A program made the translations under genes and the position numbers. 28,774 nt of DNA, taken from the NCBI GenBank assembly GCA_028684915.1, contig JAQUEZ010000070.1:1-28774 (forward strand), given 5' to 3'. The stretch is from Desulfobulbus sp. GTDB lineage: Bacteria > Desulfobacterota > Desulfobulbia > Desulfobulbales > Desulfobulbaceae. Shown in pieces: positions 1 to 7,263 of this stretch (its first letter is position 1; each line of letters opens with the position of its first letter). A model generated the notes under the pieces. It did no database searches. It saw only the letters and a program-made list of their open reading frames with translations, and was not told the DNA's origin.

Positions 1-646
1 CAATGGTGCGCCATGCCATAAAACGCTCGGGATTGCTGGAGAGCGCACCCATGAGTGCTTCCGATCCATCCGTTATCACCAGCACTTCGTTGTACTGGAA
101 TACATCGGGGATTTGTTCTTTGTACGTTTCGATCTGGTCAAAAGCTTTCCAGATGTCGGCTTTTTCATCGGCGGGGTTTTTAAGTTCCATCAACACCAAA
201 GGCAGGCCATTGATGAACAGGATAATGTCGGGACGGCGGGTGTATTTGGGGCCTTTGATAGAGAATTGATTGATCGCCAGCCATTCATTGGCGGCGACAT
301 CGGTAAAGTCGATTAGGCGTACAAAGTCGCCTCGTGTCTCACCCTCTTTTTGGTATTGAACCGGCACCCCGTTTATCAGCAAGCGGTGAAACTGGCGATT
401 GGCAGCCAGCAACACCGGCGTGTCCAAATTCAAGACTTGCTGCAAGGCATCTTTGCGGGCGACTAGGGGAACCAGAGGGTTGAGCCGGTCGATTGCTTTA
501 CGCAAGCGCTCAACTAAAACGACCTGAATGTAATTGTTGCGCTCAGGCGCATTGCCATCAACCGCAATCTCTGGACCATAGACGGGAGTATAGCCGACAT
601 CGGCCAGCCAGCACAGGGTCTCTTGCTCCAGTTGATCTTCGGTCAT
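1..646 (-). CDS. hsdR: Type I restriction endonuclease subunit R, copy 1 (N-terminal part, runs off the left edge)
   Basis: Open minus-strand frame starting ATG ACC GAA GAT at 646 and still open at base 1, so about 215 N-terminal residues are visible. They align residue for residue with the full HsdR at 22596-25676. The HsdR nuclease motif is present (R-P-D-I near residue 140 and E-L-K near 154-156), so this part of the cleavage centre looks intact. HsdR provides translocation and cleavage for a type I R-M complex. It follows hsdS by about 43 bases in the order hsdM-hsdS-hsdR. Truncation is only by the window edge; I see no frameshift. Whether the motor domain is intact cannot be judged here. 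Confidence 0.93.
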   Translation of the reverse strand, partial: MTEDQLEQETLCWLADVGYTPVYGPEIAVDGNAPERNNYIQVVLVERLRKAIDRLNPLVPLVARKDALQQVLNLDTPVLLAANRQFHRLLINGVPVQYQKEGETRGDFVRLIDFTDVAANEWLAINQFSIKGPKYTRRPDIILFINGLPLVLMELKNPADEKADIWKAFDQIETYKEQIPDVFQYNEVLVITDGSEALMGALSSNPERFMAWRTI

Positions 647-689
647 TTCAGGGCTTCCCGATAGTGAGATGATGGAGGGCGCAGATACT

Positions 690-1994
690 TCATGCGGCGG
701 TCTCTTCGACAAGTGCCTCGGCATCTGGCAGGCGCAACTGGCCGGAGATCAGACGAGGGAGCAAGGTATCGCGGAGAGTTGTGAGGGTTTGTGCCTGATG
801 CACATTGGCCATCATCCGTGCAAATAATGGTCTTACCGTTTTGTTGTATTCTTCAGCGACAATATTTGGTGGGATGCAAATCGAATATGCTGCAATGTCC
901 TTCCAATTCACTCTCGGCATTTTCGCCCCATTTGAAAGTCGATTTGCATATTCAATTAGCCGAACACTAAAAAGGTGCATAGTAATTAATCCATAATAGG
1001 AATCTAGTTTTGGACGACAAACCAATATGTCTGTCGAGCAAACCCCATTAAATGGGGCAATTACTACTTTATGGAAATAAGGGCGAAGTTTCCCAAATAA
1101 GATATCACCTTCGCTGAATGCAGCTTTTGCGCTCTCTAATCCTTGTGCATTGCCCCAATCGGTAAGACTCAAGGATTGGCGAGGAACATGTTCCAACCCC
1201 ACATACTGCAAATTTGAGTGTAATTCTGTTGGGGATATATGTTTTCTCACCGTATTGGCAACTTCACCTAACGTCCCCGCTCGCCACCCTGTTGGCGTTA
1301 TGCCCAGTTCTGATTTTTCAAAGCTGTCGGGGAAAAGTGCGGCGGTGGCAGCATCCATGCCTTCTGGATCGAGGCCTTTATGTTTGGTGTGCACAGGCTC
1401 GAAATCTACAAACCAAGATTTGAACAAAGCTTGGGCAATGGCTTCGAGGGTGGTGTTGGTTTCACGTAGAAGGGCGACCCGGTCATCGAGAGAACCAAGC
1501 ATTTTCGCGATAGTATCTTGCAGAGCTTTCGATGGTAATGGTACCAACAAATTGACCAAGTCACTTCCTCTAATTCCGGAAGCACCAGCTCCTTGCTCAA
1601 TAATCGTTTCCATAGCCGTCCTCCCAACAGGCGAACGAAAAAAATAGAAGTAAAAAAGTGGATTACAGGTCTTATGGTTGAGTCTGCATCGAATTAAGTG
1701 CGACTCAAAAGTTGTTGCAATGCCATCACCTGTAAAAATAGAACATTGTCCCGCACCAGAAAGTACTAATGACTGTCTAGCAAACAGTAGGTCATTTTTC
1801 TTTAGAAGAAAACTAGCTTCCGAGTCATTGAGCGGGACAAGATCCATTGGAATGTTACCAATTTGTGGATGAGCAAAAAGCTCCCCCATATTGACCATTG
1901 GTATCCCACAGCCACGCACTTTTTTAGGTCGAGTCAGGCCATTTTTCTGCGGTATGTAAAACAATGACCCATAGGGAACTAAATTAAAACTCAT
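690..1994 (-). CDS. hsdS: Type I R-M specificity subunit S, copy 1
   Basis: 434 residues, the usual HsdS length, with two target-recognition domains (TRDs) separated by a conserved helix. The central conserved block holds L-D-D-R-V-A-L-L-R-E-T-N and [11 protein letters not shown]. The C-terminal conserved block ends [11 protein letters not shown]. It chooses the DNA sequence that HsdM methylates and HsdR cleaves. Its ATG at 1994 overlaps the end of hsdM by 11 bases, so translation is probably coupled. The conserved blocks are nearly the same as in the second HsdS (25720-27042), but both TRDs are unrelated by eye, so the two operons should recognise different sequences. The target cannot be read from sequence. 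Confidence 0.95.
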   Translation of the reverse strand: MSFNLVPYGSLFYIPQKNGLTRPKKVRGCGIPMVNMGELFAHPQIGNIPMDLVPLNDSEASFLLKKNDLLFARQSLVLSGAGQCSIFTGDGIATTFESHLIRCRLNHKTCNPLFYFYFFRSPVGRTAMETIIEQGAGASGIRGSDLVNLLVPLPSKALQDTIAKMLGSLDDRVALLRETNTTLEAIAQALFKSWFVDFEPVHTKHKGLDPEGMDAATAALFPDSFEKSELGITPTGWRAGTLGEVANTVRKHISPTELHSNLQYVGLEHVPRQSLSLTDWGNAQGLESAKAAFSEGDILFGKLRPYFHKVVIAPFNGVCSTDILVCRPKLDSYYGLITMHLFSVRLIEYANRLSNGAKMPRVNWKDIAAYSICIPPNIVAEEYNKTVRPLFARMMANVHQAQTLTTLRDTLLPRLISGQLRLPDAEALVEETAA

Positions 1995-3552
1995 ACCCCA
2001 GCCCCCCTAATTTCTGGCGTATAAGCTGATCTAATTCCGACCCTTTTGCCATTTGCTCGCCTAGTGTTTCGGTGAGCTTTAGCATTTTTTCGGCAAAGCC
2101 CGCATCATCGTCTTCAACGGCTTCTGCTCCAACATAGCGACCAGGCGTGAGGACATGGCCATGTTCGGCAACCTCTGCCAATGTGACGCTGCGGCAGTAG
2201 CCTGCGATGTCGGCGTATTCTTCGCCTGATATGTTTTCGCCTCGCCAAGCAGCAACGGTGCCAGCGATCTTTGCAATGACTTCATCGGTGAATTCGCATT
2301 GCACGCGGCTAATCATGCTGGCGAGTTTGCGGGCATCGATGAATAGCACTTCGCCTTGCCTTGCGCGTTTTTCTTTGACCAGAAACCACAGGCAGGCGGG
2401 GATTTGGGTGTTGAAGAAGAGTTGGCCAGGTAGCGCAATCATGACTTCAACCTTGTCCGCCTCAACCATGGCGCGGCGGATGTCGCCTTCGCTGTTTTGG
2501 CTGGACGACATGGAGCCGTTGGCAAGCACGATTCCTGCCCTGCCCGTGGGCTTGAGGTGGTGCAGCATGTGTTGCAGCCAGGCGTAGTTGGCATTGCCTT
2601 GCGGCGGTGTGCCATAGACCCAGCGTGGATCGCCTTCCAGGCTGCCATGCCACCAGTCGGAAATATTGAAAGGAGGATTGGCGAGTACGAAATCAGCGCG
2701 TAAATCAGGGTGCTGATTGCGCACGAAGGTGTCGGCTGGTTCTTTGCCAAGATTGAAATCGATACCGCGAATGGCAAGGTTCATGGCCGCCAGTCGCCAT
2801 GTGGTGGGGTTGGCTTCCTGGCCGTAGATAGAAACATCGCCGATCTTGCCGCCGTGGGCTTCGATGAATTTTTCTGACTGCACAAACATACCGCCAGAGC
2901 CACAGCAAGGGTCATAGACTTGGCCATGATGTGGAGCGAGTACGGCGACCAGAGTTTTGACGATAGAGGCCGGCGTGTAGAACTGCCCGCCGCGCTTGCC
3001 TTCGGCGCTGGCGAACTGACCGAGGAAATATTCATAGACCTGGCCGAGCAGATCACGGGCATGGTTTTTGGCTGTGTCACCAGATTCACCGAAGCCGATT
3101 TGCGAAACGAGATCGACCAGTTCACCCAACTTGCCGTCGGGCAGCTGCACGCGGGCATAGCGTTTGTCGAGAATGCCCTTGAGTTTGGGATTTTCGGTTT
3201 CGATCAAGGACAGGGCATCATCGATGCGCTTGCCGATGTCGGCCTGCTTGGCTTGGGCGCGCAGGCTTTCCCAGCGGGCCGTTTCAGGCACCCAGAACAC
3301 ATTGACTTCTTTGTAATAGTCGCGGTCTTCAAGCTCTTCGGCCAGCAAGGCGGGCGTGGCATCGGGTAGAAAGTAGTCGTCGTCAGCATCGGCAAAGCGA
3401 CGTGTCAGTTCATCACGGCGGGTTTGGAAGGTGTCGGAGATATATTTAACGAAAATGAGGCCGAGCACGATGTGCTTGTATTCGGCGGCGTCCATGTTGG
3501 CGCGCAGCTTGTCAGCCGTTGCCCAGAGTGTTTTTTTAATATCTTCAATCAT
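1984..3552 (-). CDS. hsdM: Type I R-M DNA methyltransferase subunit M, copy 1
   Basis: 522 residues, full length for the HsdM family. The N-terminal HsdM domain starts [10 protein letters not shown]. The SAM-binding motif I is D-P-C-C-G-S-G-G near 214-221, and the amino-methyltransferase motif IV is N-P-P-F at about 292-295, indicating N6-adenine methylation. First gene of the hsdM-hsdS-hsdR operon; its end overlaps hsdS. It is roughly 96% identical in protein to copy 2 (27032-28603), with most differences in the last 110 residues, including a one-residue length difference near residue 440. The start is the first ATG after a conserved upstream region; its Shine-Dalgarno is weak in both copies. 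Confidence 0.97.
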   Translation of the reverse strand: MIEDIKKTLWATADKLRANMDAAEYKHIVLGLIFVKYISDTFQTRRDELTRRFADADDDYFLPDATPALLAEELEDRDYYKEVNVFWVPETARWESLRAQAKQADIGKRIDDALSLIETENPKLKGILDKRYARVQLPDGKLGELVDLVSQIGFGESGDTAKNHARDLLGQVYEYFLGQFASAEGKRGGQFYTPASIVKTLVAVLAPHHGQVYDPCCGSGGMFVQSEKFIEAHGGKIGDVSIYGQEANPTTWRLAAMNLAIRGIDFNLGKEPADTFVRNQHPDLRADFVLANPPFNISDWWHGSLEGDPRWVYGTPPQGNANYAWLQHMLHHLKPTGRAGIVLANGSMSSSQNSEGDIRRAMVEADKVEVMIALPGQLFFNTQIPACLWFLVKEKRARQGEVLFIDARKLASMISRVQCEFTDEVIAKIAGTVAAWRGENISGEEYADIAGYCRSVTLAEVAEHGHVLTPGRYVGAEAVEDDDAGFAEKMLKLTETLGEQMAKGSELDQLIRQKLGGLGYEF

Positions 3553-3723
3553 GCCAAGGTCTAACTGTTAAAGGGTTCTAGCGATCCAGATTAAAATCTA
3601 GAGCCGCTTTGCCTCAATGGCTTCAGTGAACCTCTGAGGGCTCAATTGTAAAAAAACAAGAATTTGGTTGGGGGGAGAATACCACGATCACGCATTTTGA
3701 ACAGGTAAAACCTTATATTCTAT
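3553..3723 (-). promoter_or_regulatory. hsdM copy 1 upstream control region, near-identical to 28604-28774
   Basis: The leader of the first hsd operon differs from the leader of the second at only two positions (3581 and 3596) and is identical over the last 120 bases to the window edge. It must carry the hsdM promoter; I cannot place the -35/-10 boxes with confidence. The adjacent coding starts differ more (about six changes in the first 72 bases), which is the reverse of what neutral drift would give. Confidence 0.6.
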
Positions 3724-3787
3724 CGGTTTTTTAAATGCTTATGAGGGGAGGGGTGAAGATGTGGAAACGGGGATGGGAAACAAGGAT

Positions 3788-3815
3788 ATAACCATATATC
3801 CGGATATATGGTTAT
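3788..3815. repeat. 28-bp palindromic site, copy 1 of 6
   Basis: A perfect 28-bp palindrome with left half ATAACCATATATCC and its exact reverse complement. It lies between the hsd leader and the end of the HigA-like gene. Five related palindromes occur at 5423, 6134, 6247, 6907 and 7220. Probably a binding site for a dimeric ribbon-helix-helix protein such as the one encoded at 6952-7200 (inference). Confidence 0.8.
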
Positions 3816-3866
3816 GTTTTGTGGTGTGGTGCTGTGGTTCCAGCAAAAGCTAGGATTGCTGGATGT

Positions 3867-4175
3867 TCACGCATCCAGCTTTTGCGGTGACAGGCGGTAG
3901 CCCATGGCGTGAATGATGGCGTTGACGCTTGCGAATTCAGGGTTCCCGTCTTCGGAGAGGGCTTTTTGTATCCCCTTGCGGCTCAGGCCGGTTTCTTCGG
4001 CGATCTTGGTTATTCCCTTGACGCGGCTCAGGACGCGCAGCGACGAGAGCAAAGCCCCCGTGTCGCCGTCCTTGGCGTACTCCTCAAACATGAGGATGAT
4101 GTATTCATCCATTTCTTCCGGATGGTCGCGGAAGTAGGATTCTTCAACGTCGCTGAACGATCTATAGTTCTTCAT
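3867..4175 (-). CDS. HigA-like antitoxin (COG3636-type addiction module antidote)
   Basis: 102 residues resembling the 'putative addiction module antidote protein' family. The C-terminal half has a helix-turn-helix, with G-I-T-K-I-A-E-E-T-G-L-S-R-K-G-I as its core and A-M-G-Y-R-L near the end. It neutralises the toxin encoded immediately upstream and probably represses the shared promoter. The start overlaps the toxin gene by 14 bases. The order toxin-then-antitoxin on one transcript is typical for this family and differs from the parD-parE pair further right. Likely role: stabilising the plasmid backbone. The family call is from residue pattern only. Confidence 0.88.
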   Translation of the reverse strand: MKNYRSFSDVEESYFRDHPEEMDEYIILMFEEYAKDGDTGALLSSLRVLSRVKGITKIAEETGLSRKGIQKALSEDGNPEFASVNAIIHAMGYRLSPQKLDA

Positions 4176-4506
4176 GGGTCAAATACTCCCGCCAATAGGC
4201 TTTTGCCTGTTTGATATCTTTCTTCTGGCTTCCCTTGTCGCCGCCGCAGAGCAAGACGACGATGTTGTCCGCGTCTTCTCCGAAATAAACCCGATAGCCT
4301 GCGCCAAAGAACATGCGTAGTTCGCTGATCCCCTCCCCTACCGGTTCACAGTCGCCATAGTTCCCTTGCTCAAGGCGTGCGATCCGGATCAAGACGCGCT
4401 TTCGCCCTATGCTGTCTTTCAGCCCATAGAGCCAATCTGTAAAAGGCTCGTTGCCGTCCTGATCGGCAAAGACGATAACCCGCTTTGGTTTTGCCAGTCG
4501 TGCCAC
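4162..4506 (-). CDS. RelE/HigB-like toxin (COG3657-type)
   Basis: 114 residues with the RelE/ParE-superfamily toxin pattern: F-x-D-W-L near residues 22-26, a central R-I-A-R-L-E-Q-G-N-Y-G-D block, then G-Y-R-V-Y-F and a closing L-L-C-G-G-D-K-x-x-Q-x-x-D-I block. Family members are ribosome-dependent mRNA interferases or related growth inhibitors. The start is GTG, supported by an AAGGAG eight bases upstream; no in-frame ATG fits better. It is followed, with overlap, by its antitoxin. The expected promoter lies just upstream of 4506. Confidence 0.88.
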   Translation of the reverse strand: MARLAKPKRVIVFADQDGNEPFTDWLYGLKDSIGRKRVLIRIARLEQGNYGDCEPVGEGISELRMFFGAGYRVYFGEDADNIVVLLCGGDKGSQKKDIKQAKAYWREYLTHEEL

Positions 4507-4969
4507 TTCTATTTCTCCTTATATTATATCACTGCGAACCACGGTACGCAAGCGCAGCGGCCTTTAATAATTTCTCGGGCAGAATAGCCAAACTTTTTGG
4601 GCTTTCACAGGCAATATCTTGTGTTTTCTAGTTTCGGCGCAGTTTTGGCGAACCCCGTCAAAGCTGGCGGGGTCGTGTGCTATGAGCCCCAAGAGGGCCT
4701 ACCGAGCCCTAAGGGGTCTCGGCTTTCCGGTAACGCCCTTTCGTAAGGAAGAAAGGAAGAGCTAAGGGGCCTTGCCCCTCGCGCCTGCAAGGGTGAAGGC
4801 TAAAGCCCAGAAGGCGGGGTGTCCCCATGCTTCCTTGCCTGAAGAAGGCAAGTTGCAGCATGGGCGATCCCCCTCCCCGCCCCTGCCCTTGCAGTTGCTA
4901 TCCCCAGTCTCGCCGACGGGCAGAGGTACAGCGCAACGCTGAACCTCAAACCCAAAGGGAGACCAGAAA
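4507..4969. other. GC-rich intergenic leader with nested hairpins; no gene seen
   Basis: About 460 bases between the divergent toxin-antitoxin operon and the DUF6876-like gene. It is rich in inverted repeats. The clearest is a nested stem at about 4825-4867, with an outer CCCATGC pairing GCATGGG and an inner CTTGCC pairing GGCAAG. The reading frames here have no recognisable protein. It could be a structured 5' leader or a small RNA; neither can be decided from sequence. Confidence 0.35.
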
Positions 4970-5329
4970 ATGACACACACCCTCAACAAAGCCGACCTGA
5001 AGCAATTTTCCGGCTCAGAATATTGGTATCGTCACAGCATGGTTCGTTCTGTTCTTTTCACAGATGGCGCAAAGTATGTCGCCGAGACAGGCGGGGCTTA
5101 TTGGCTCTTGGACGAAATCGCCTTTGCCCAAAAGTCGAAGAAAAAGGTGGCCGGTGAAGCGTTCCAACTGTGGCGCTTGACCGTCAAAGACAACGCCGCG
5201 ACCCTTGTTTGCGAAGACGGCAACGGCAGAAAGATTCTTTCAAAGAGGATTCCTTTCACCGATTTTCCGCTCGATGAAATCTCGTTCTATTACATCAACA
5301 ACACGATCTTGCTACCGAGCGAATATTGA
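4970..5329 (+). CDS. DUF6876-like small plasmid protein
   Basis: 119 residues. It resembles the conserved hypothetical DUF6876 family often found on plasmids and integrative elements: an N-terminal L-x-Q/K-F-x-G-x-E-x-W/Y-Y-R-H block, then Y-x-A-E-x-G-G-A-Y-W-L-L-D-E-I-A. No signal peptide or membrane segment. The ATG has a GGGAGA about seven bases upstream. The function of the family is unknown to me. It is followed by a hairpin (5336-5362). Family assignment is from motif memory, so moderately sure. Confidence 0.78.
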   Translation: MTHTLNKADLKQFSGSEYWYRHSMVRSVLFTDGAKYVAETGGAYWLLDEIAFAQKSKKKVAGEAFQLWRLTVKDNAATLVCEDGNGRKILSKRIPFTDFPLDEISFYYINNTILLPSEY

Positions 5330-5335
5330 AGGATC

Positions 5336-5362
5336 AAGGGGCCGCCAGATCGGTGGCCCCTT
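5336..5362 (+). terminator. Probable hairpin terminator after the DUF6876-like gene
   Basis: AAGGGGCC at 5336 pairs with GGCCCCTT at 5355, with a further CC/GG pair inside one mismatch and a short loop, starting seven bases after the stop codon. The following bases are only mildly T-rich, so termination strength is uncertain. Confidence 0.5.
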
Positions 5363-5422
5363 ATCTCTTGAACGGGCCAAGGCCGCCCTTGTTGACCGCC
5401 TAAGGCGGGGCTCCTTTGTGAT

Positions 5423-5450
5423 ATAGCCATATAGCCGACTATATGGCTAT
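5423..5450. repeat. 28-bp palindromic site, copy 2 of 6
   Basis: Left half ATAGCCATATAGCC, right half its reverse complement with one mismatch. Located about 105 bases upstream of parD, where it could act as an operator. Confidence 0.75.
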
Positions 5451-5556
5451 ATGGTGAAAATGGCTTATTCAAAGAGGTAAGCGGCTTGGCCTCTTGCCTT
5501 GACCAATACCAACCAATATTATATAATATTAGAAAAGCATTCACGGAGGTGACCCC

Positions 5557-5799
5557 ATGCAAAAGAACACAAGCGTCACGCTTGGCACCCATTACGAGAA
5601 GTTTATTGCTCAACAGGTTGCCCAAGGGCGGTTTGGCACGACAAGCGAAGCTATCAGGGCAGGCTTGAGGCTTTTAGAAGAACGGGAAATGAAATTGGCC
5701 GCGCTCCGCCGCGCTCTTGTGGAAGGTGAAGAAAGCGGAACCGCCGCCTACTCCCTGAACGGGTTGATTGATGCGCTTGACCATGAAGGGCTTGCTTGA
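5557..5799 (+). CDS. parD: ParD-family antitoxin
   Basis: 80 residues with the CC2985-type ParD pattern: an N-terminal ribbon-helix-helix (T-S-V-T-L-G region, then F-I-A-Q-Q-V-A-Q-G-R-F-G-T-T-S-E-A-I-R-A-G-L-R-L-L-E) and an acidic C-terminal tail that would wrap the toxin. It binds ParE and autoregulates the operon. A very strong Shine-Dalgarno (GGAGGTGA) lies just before the ATG. The stop overlaps the parE start by one base. The second toxin-antitoxin pair of the backbone. Confidence 0.93.
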   Translation: MQKNTSVTLGTHYEKFIAQQVAQGRFGTTSEAIRAGLRLLEEREMKLAALRRALVEGEESGTAAYSLNGLIDALDHEGLA

Positions 5800-6107
5800 T
5801 GCCCTTATTCACCCTCACCAAGAAAGCTTTAGCTGATTTAATAGAGATTGGCCGTTACACCCAAAAGCGTTGGGGAACCGAACAGCGCAACACTTACCTC
5901 ACCATGCTTGACGGTTGCTTTCAGCAGTTGGCTGCTGATCCCCTCACTGGAAGAGCTTGCGATGAAATTCGTAGTGGCTACCGGAAAATGAACGCCGGTA
6001 GCCATGTTGTTTTTTATCGCCAGAGTCGAAACGATGAAATCGAGATTGTCCGCGTTCTTCACGGGCGCATGGATTTTGAGGCAAGGCTTTCTTCAGACGA
6101 GAATTAA
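5799..6107 (+). CDS. parE: ParE-family toxin
   Basis: 102 residues from the ATG at 5799, which shares its A with the parD stop codon (TGATG), so translation is coupled. ParE/RelE-fold features: A-x-x-D-L-I-E-I-G-R-Y-T near residue 13, W-G near 26, P-L-T-G near 49, G-Y-R-K near 61, H-x-V-F-Y-R near 70, and a closing I-V-R-V-L-H-G-R-M-D-F. ParE toxins act mainly on DNA gyrase. With parD it forms a post-segregational stability module. Confidence 0.93.
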   Translation: MPLFTLTKKALADLIEIGRYTQKRWGTEQRNTYLTMLDGCFQQLAADPLTGRACDEIRSGYRKMNAGSHVVFYRQSRNDEIEIVRVLHGRMDFEARLSSDEN

Positions 6108-6133
6108 TCCGCTATAAGATGCACCTATTCTAT

Positions 6134-6161
6134 ATAACCATATAGCCGTATATCTAGTTAT
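6134..6161. repeat. 28-bp palindromic site, copy 3 of 6 (degenerate)
   Basis: Left half ATAACCATATAGCC is the consensus; the right half is imperfect. It lies 27 bases after parE and about 85 bases before copy 4. Confidence 0.65.
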
Positions 6162-6246
6162 ACGGTCCCTTCGTTGTGATTTTTCTTTGCAATATCGCTG
6201 CAAACCAGTAAATAACGTGGATGTAGTCCTGCACATGGTTAAATAT

Positions 6247-6274
6247 ATAACCATATAGCCGGATATATGGTTAT
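6247..6274. repeat. 28-bp palindromic site, copy 4 of 6, immediately upstream of parA
   Basis: Left half ATAACCATATAGCC, right half its complement with one mismatch. It ends 16 bases before the parA start, the expected place for a partition-operon operator. Confidence 0.82.
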
Positions 6275-6289
6275 GAAAAGGTGCCATCG

Positions 6290-6910
6290 ATGAAGACCCT
6301 TGCCATTATCTCCCAAAAAGGCGGAAGCGGTAAAACCACGCTTGCCGTTCACATGGCCGTGTGTGCGATCCGCCAAGGGTATCATACCGCCATCATCGAC
6401 ATCGATCCGCAAGGCAGCGCCTTCGATTGGTACCAGAGCCGCGAAGTGCAAAACGAACTGAACGCCGTTCAGGCGCAAGTCGGCCAGCTCGCCGCTTTAC
6501 TCAAACAGGCCAAAACCGGCGGGGCCGATGTCGTGATTATCGACACCGCCCCCCATTCCGACAGCGCGGCAGCCGTCGCCGCCCAGCTTGCCGATTTTAT
6601 CCTGATGCCGTGCCGCCCTTCCCGTTTTGACCTCAAAGCCATTGGCTCCACTGCCGCGATTGCTCGCCTTGCCAAAACACCTGCCGCCGCCGTTATCAAT
6701 GCCGCCCCACGCGGCAAACTCTCCGATGAAGCCAAGGAGGCTTTGCGGCACCAAGGGATCGACGTTCTCGATCCCGTTTTGCAACAAAGAGCTGCCTACA
6801 CCCACGCCGTCATCGACGGGCGCAGCGTGCATGAATACGAACCAGAAGGAAAAGCGGCGGAAGAGATCGATGAGCTTTTTGCTTGTTTGAAGCAGGCGAT
6901 GAAGTTATAA
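6290..6910 (+). CDS. parA: Small ParA-type partition ATPase
   Basis: 206 residues from ATG 6290 (an AAAGG lies about nine bases upstream; an in-frame GTG at 6281 is less likely). Deviant Walker A K-G-G-S-G-K-T-T near residues 10-17, Walker A' D-I-D-P-Q-G near 37-42, and Walker B V-V-I-I-D-T-A-P near 84-91. It has no N-terminal DNA-binding extension, as in class Ib ParA proteins, whose partners are ribbon-helix-helix proteins rather than ParB. The next gene (6952-7200) fits that partner role. It drives plasmid segregation by nucleoid-bound ATP cycling. A palindromic site precedes the gene and another overlaps its stop codon. Confidence 0.95.
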   Translation: MKTLAIISQKGGSGKTTLAVHMAVCAIRQGYHTAIIDIDPQGSAFDWYQSREVQNELNAVQAQVGQLAALLKQAKTGGADVVIIDTAPHSDSAAAVAAQLADFILMPCRPSRFDLKAIGSTAAIARLAKTPAAAVINAAPRGKLSDEAKEALRHQGIDVLDPVLQQRAAYTHAVIDGRSVHEYEPEGKAAEEIDELFACLKQAMKL

Positions 6911-6934
6911 CCATATAACCGATTATATGGTTAT
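6907..6934. repeat. 28-bp palindromic site, copy 5 of 6, between parA and its partner
   Basis: Half-sites ATAACCATATAACC and GATTATATGGTTAT, near-perfect. It overlaps the parA stop and ends 17 bases before the partner start. Confidence 0.8.
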
Positions 6935-6951
6935 GTATGGAGCGTGACACT

Positions 6952-7200
6952 ATGGCCAACACAAAACGTGGAAATTTTAAAACGATGTTTTCTGCGCCAG
7001 AGGCACAGGAGAAGGGCACAACCACCGAAGGAAAACGGCCCGATAGGGTAGGGAAGAAGCAAACGATCTTTCACATGCCAGAGGCGGCCAAGAAGCAACT
7101 GGCGATTTTGGCCATTGAATCCGAGACAACACAACAGGCCCTTATTTCCGAAGCCCTAAACGATCTCTTCAAGAAACACGGCAAACCGCCTATAGCGTAA
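6952..7200 (+). CDS. Ribbon-helix-helix protein, probable ParA partner and repressor
   Basis: 82 residues from ATG 6952, chosen because GGAG lies nine bases upstream; an in-frame ATG at 6937 is an alternative. The N-terminal 35 residues are basic and probably disordered. The C-terminal part has a short strand (K-Q-T-I-F-H-M) followed by two helices (A-A-K-K-Q-L-A-I-L-A-I-E and T-Q-Q-A-L-I-S-E-A-L-N-D-L-F), the plan of ParG-like centromere-binding proteins. In class Ib systems the partner binds repeats around the par operon and stimulates ParA. The six palindromes here are the obvious candidate targets (inference). Confidence 0.8.
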   Translation: MANTKRGNFKTMFSAPEAQEKGTTTEGKRPDRVGKKQTIFHMPEAAKKQLAILAIESETTQQALISEALNDLFKKHGKPPIA

Positions 7201-7219
7201 GCTCTATGGATGACTGCTC

Positions 7220-7247
7220 ATAACCATATAGACGGATATATGGTTAT
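7220..7247. repeat. 28-bp palindromic site, copy 6 of 6, between the partition operon and repA
   Basis: Half-sites ATAACCATATAGAC and GGATATATGGTTAT, near-perfect. It sits in the gap between two convergent genes, so it is not a promoter-proximal operator there. Confidence 0.8.
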
Positions 7248-7263
7248 ATAAAAAGCTTTTCTC

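Larger units (their letters stand above)
1..3723. repeat. Long direct repeat, left copy (hsd operon)
   Basis: This stretch corresponds to 25031-28774 in the same orientation, offset about 25.05 kb. hsdM, the N-terminus of hsdR, the conserved parts of hsdS and the leader all match, with single-base differences throughout the genes. The TRD segments of hsdS do not match. The differences show two real loci rather than an assembly overlap. Confidence 0.9.

Noticed and set aside
1150..1647. Long plus-strand frames opposite hsdS, hsdM and hsdR (for example 1150-1647, 2920-3369, 22981-23481)
   Set aside because: They are antisense shadows of well-supported restriction-modification genes.
1..3723. 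Terminal repeat as an assembly wrap-around of a circular plasmid
   Set aside because: The two copies differ by several percent in coding sequence, by a one-residue indel in hsdM and entirely in the hsdS target domains, so they are separate loci.
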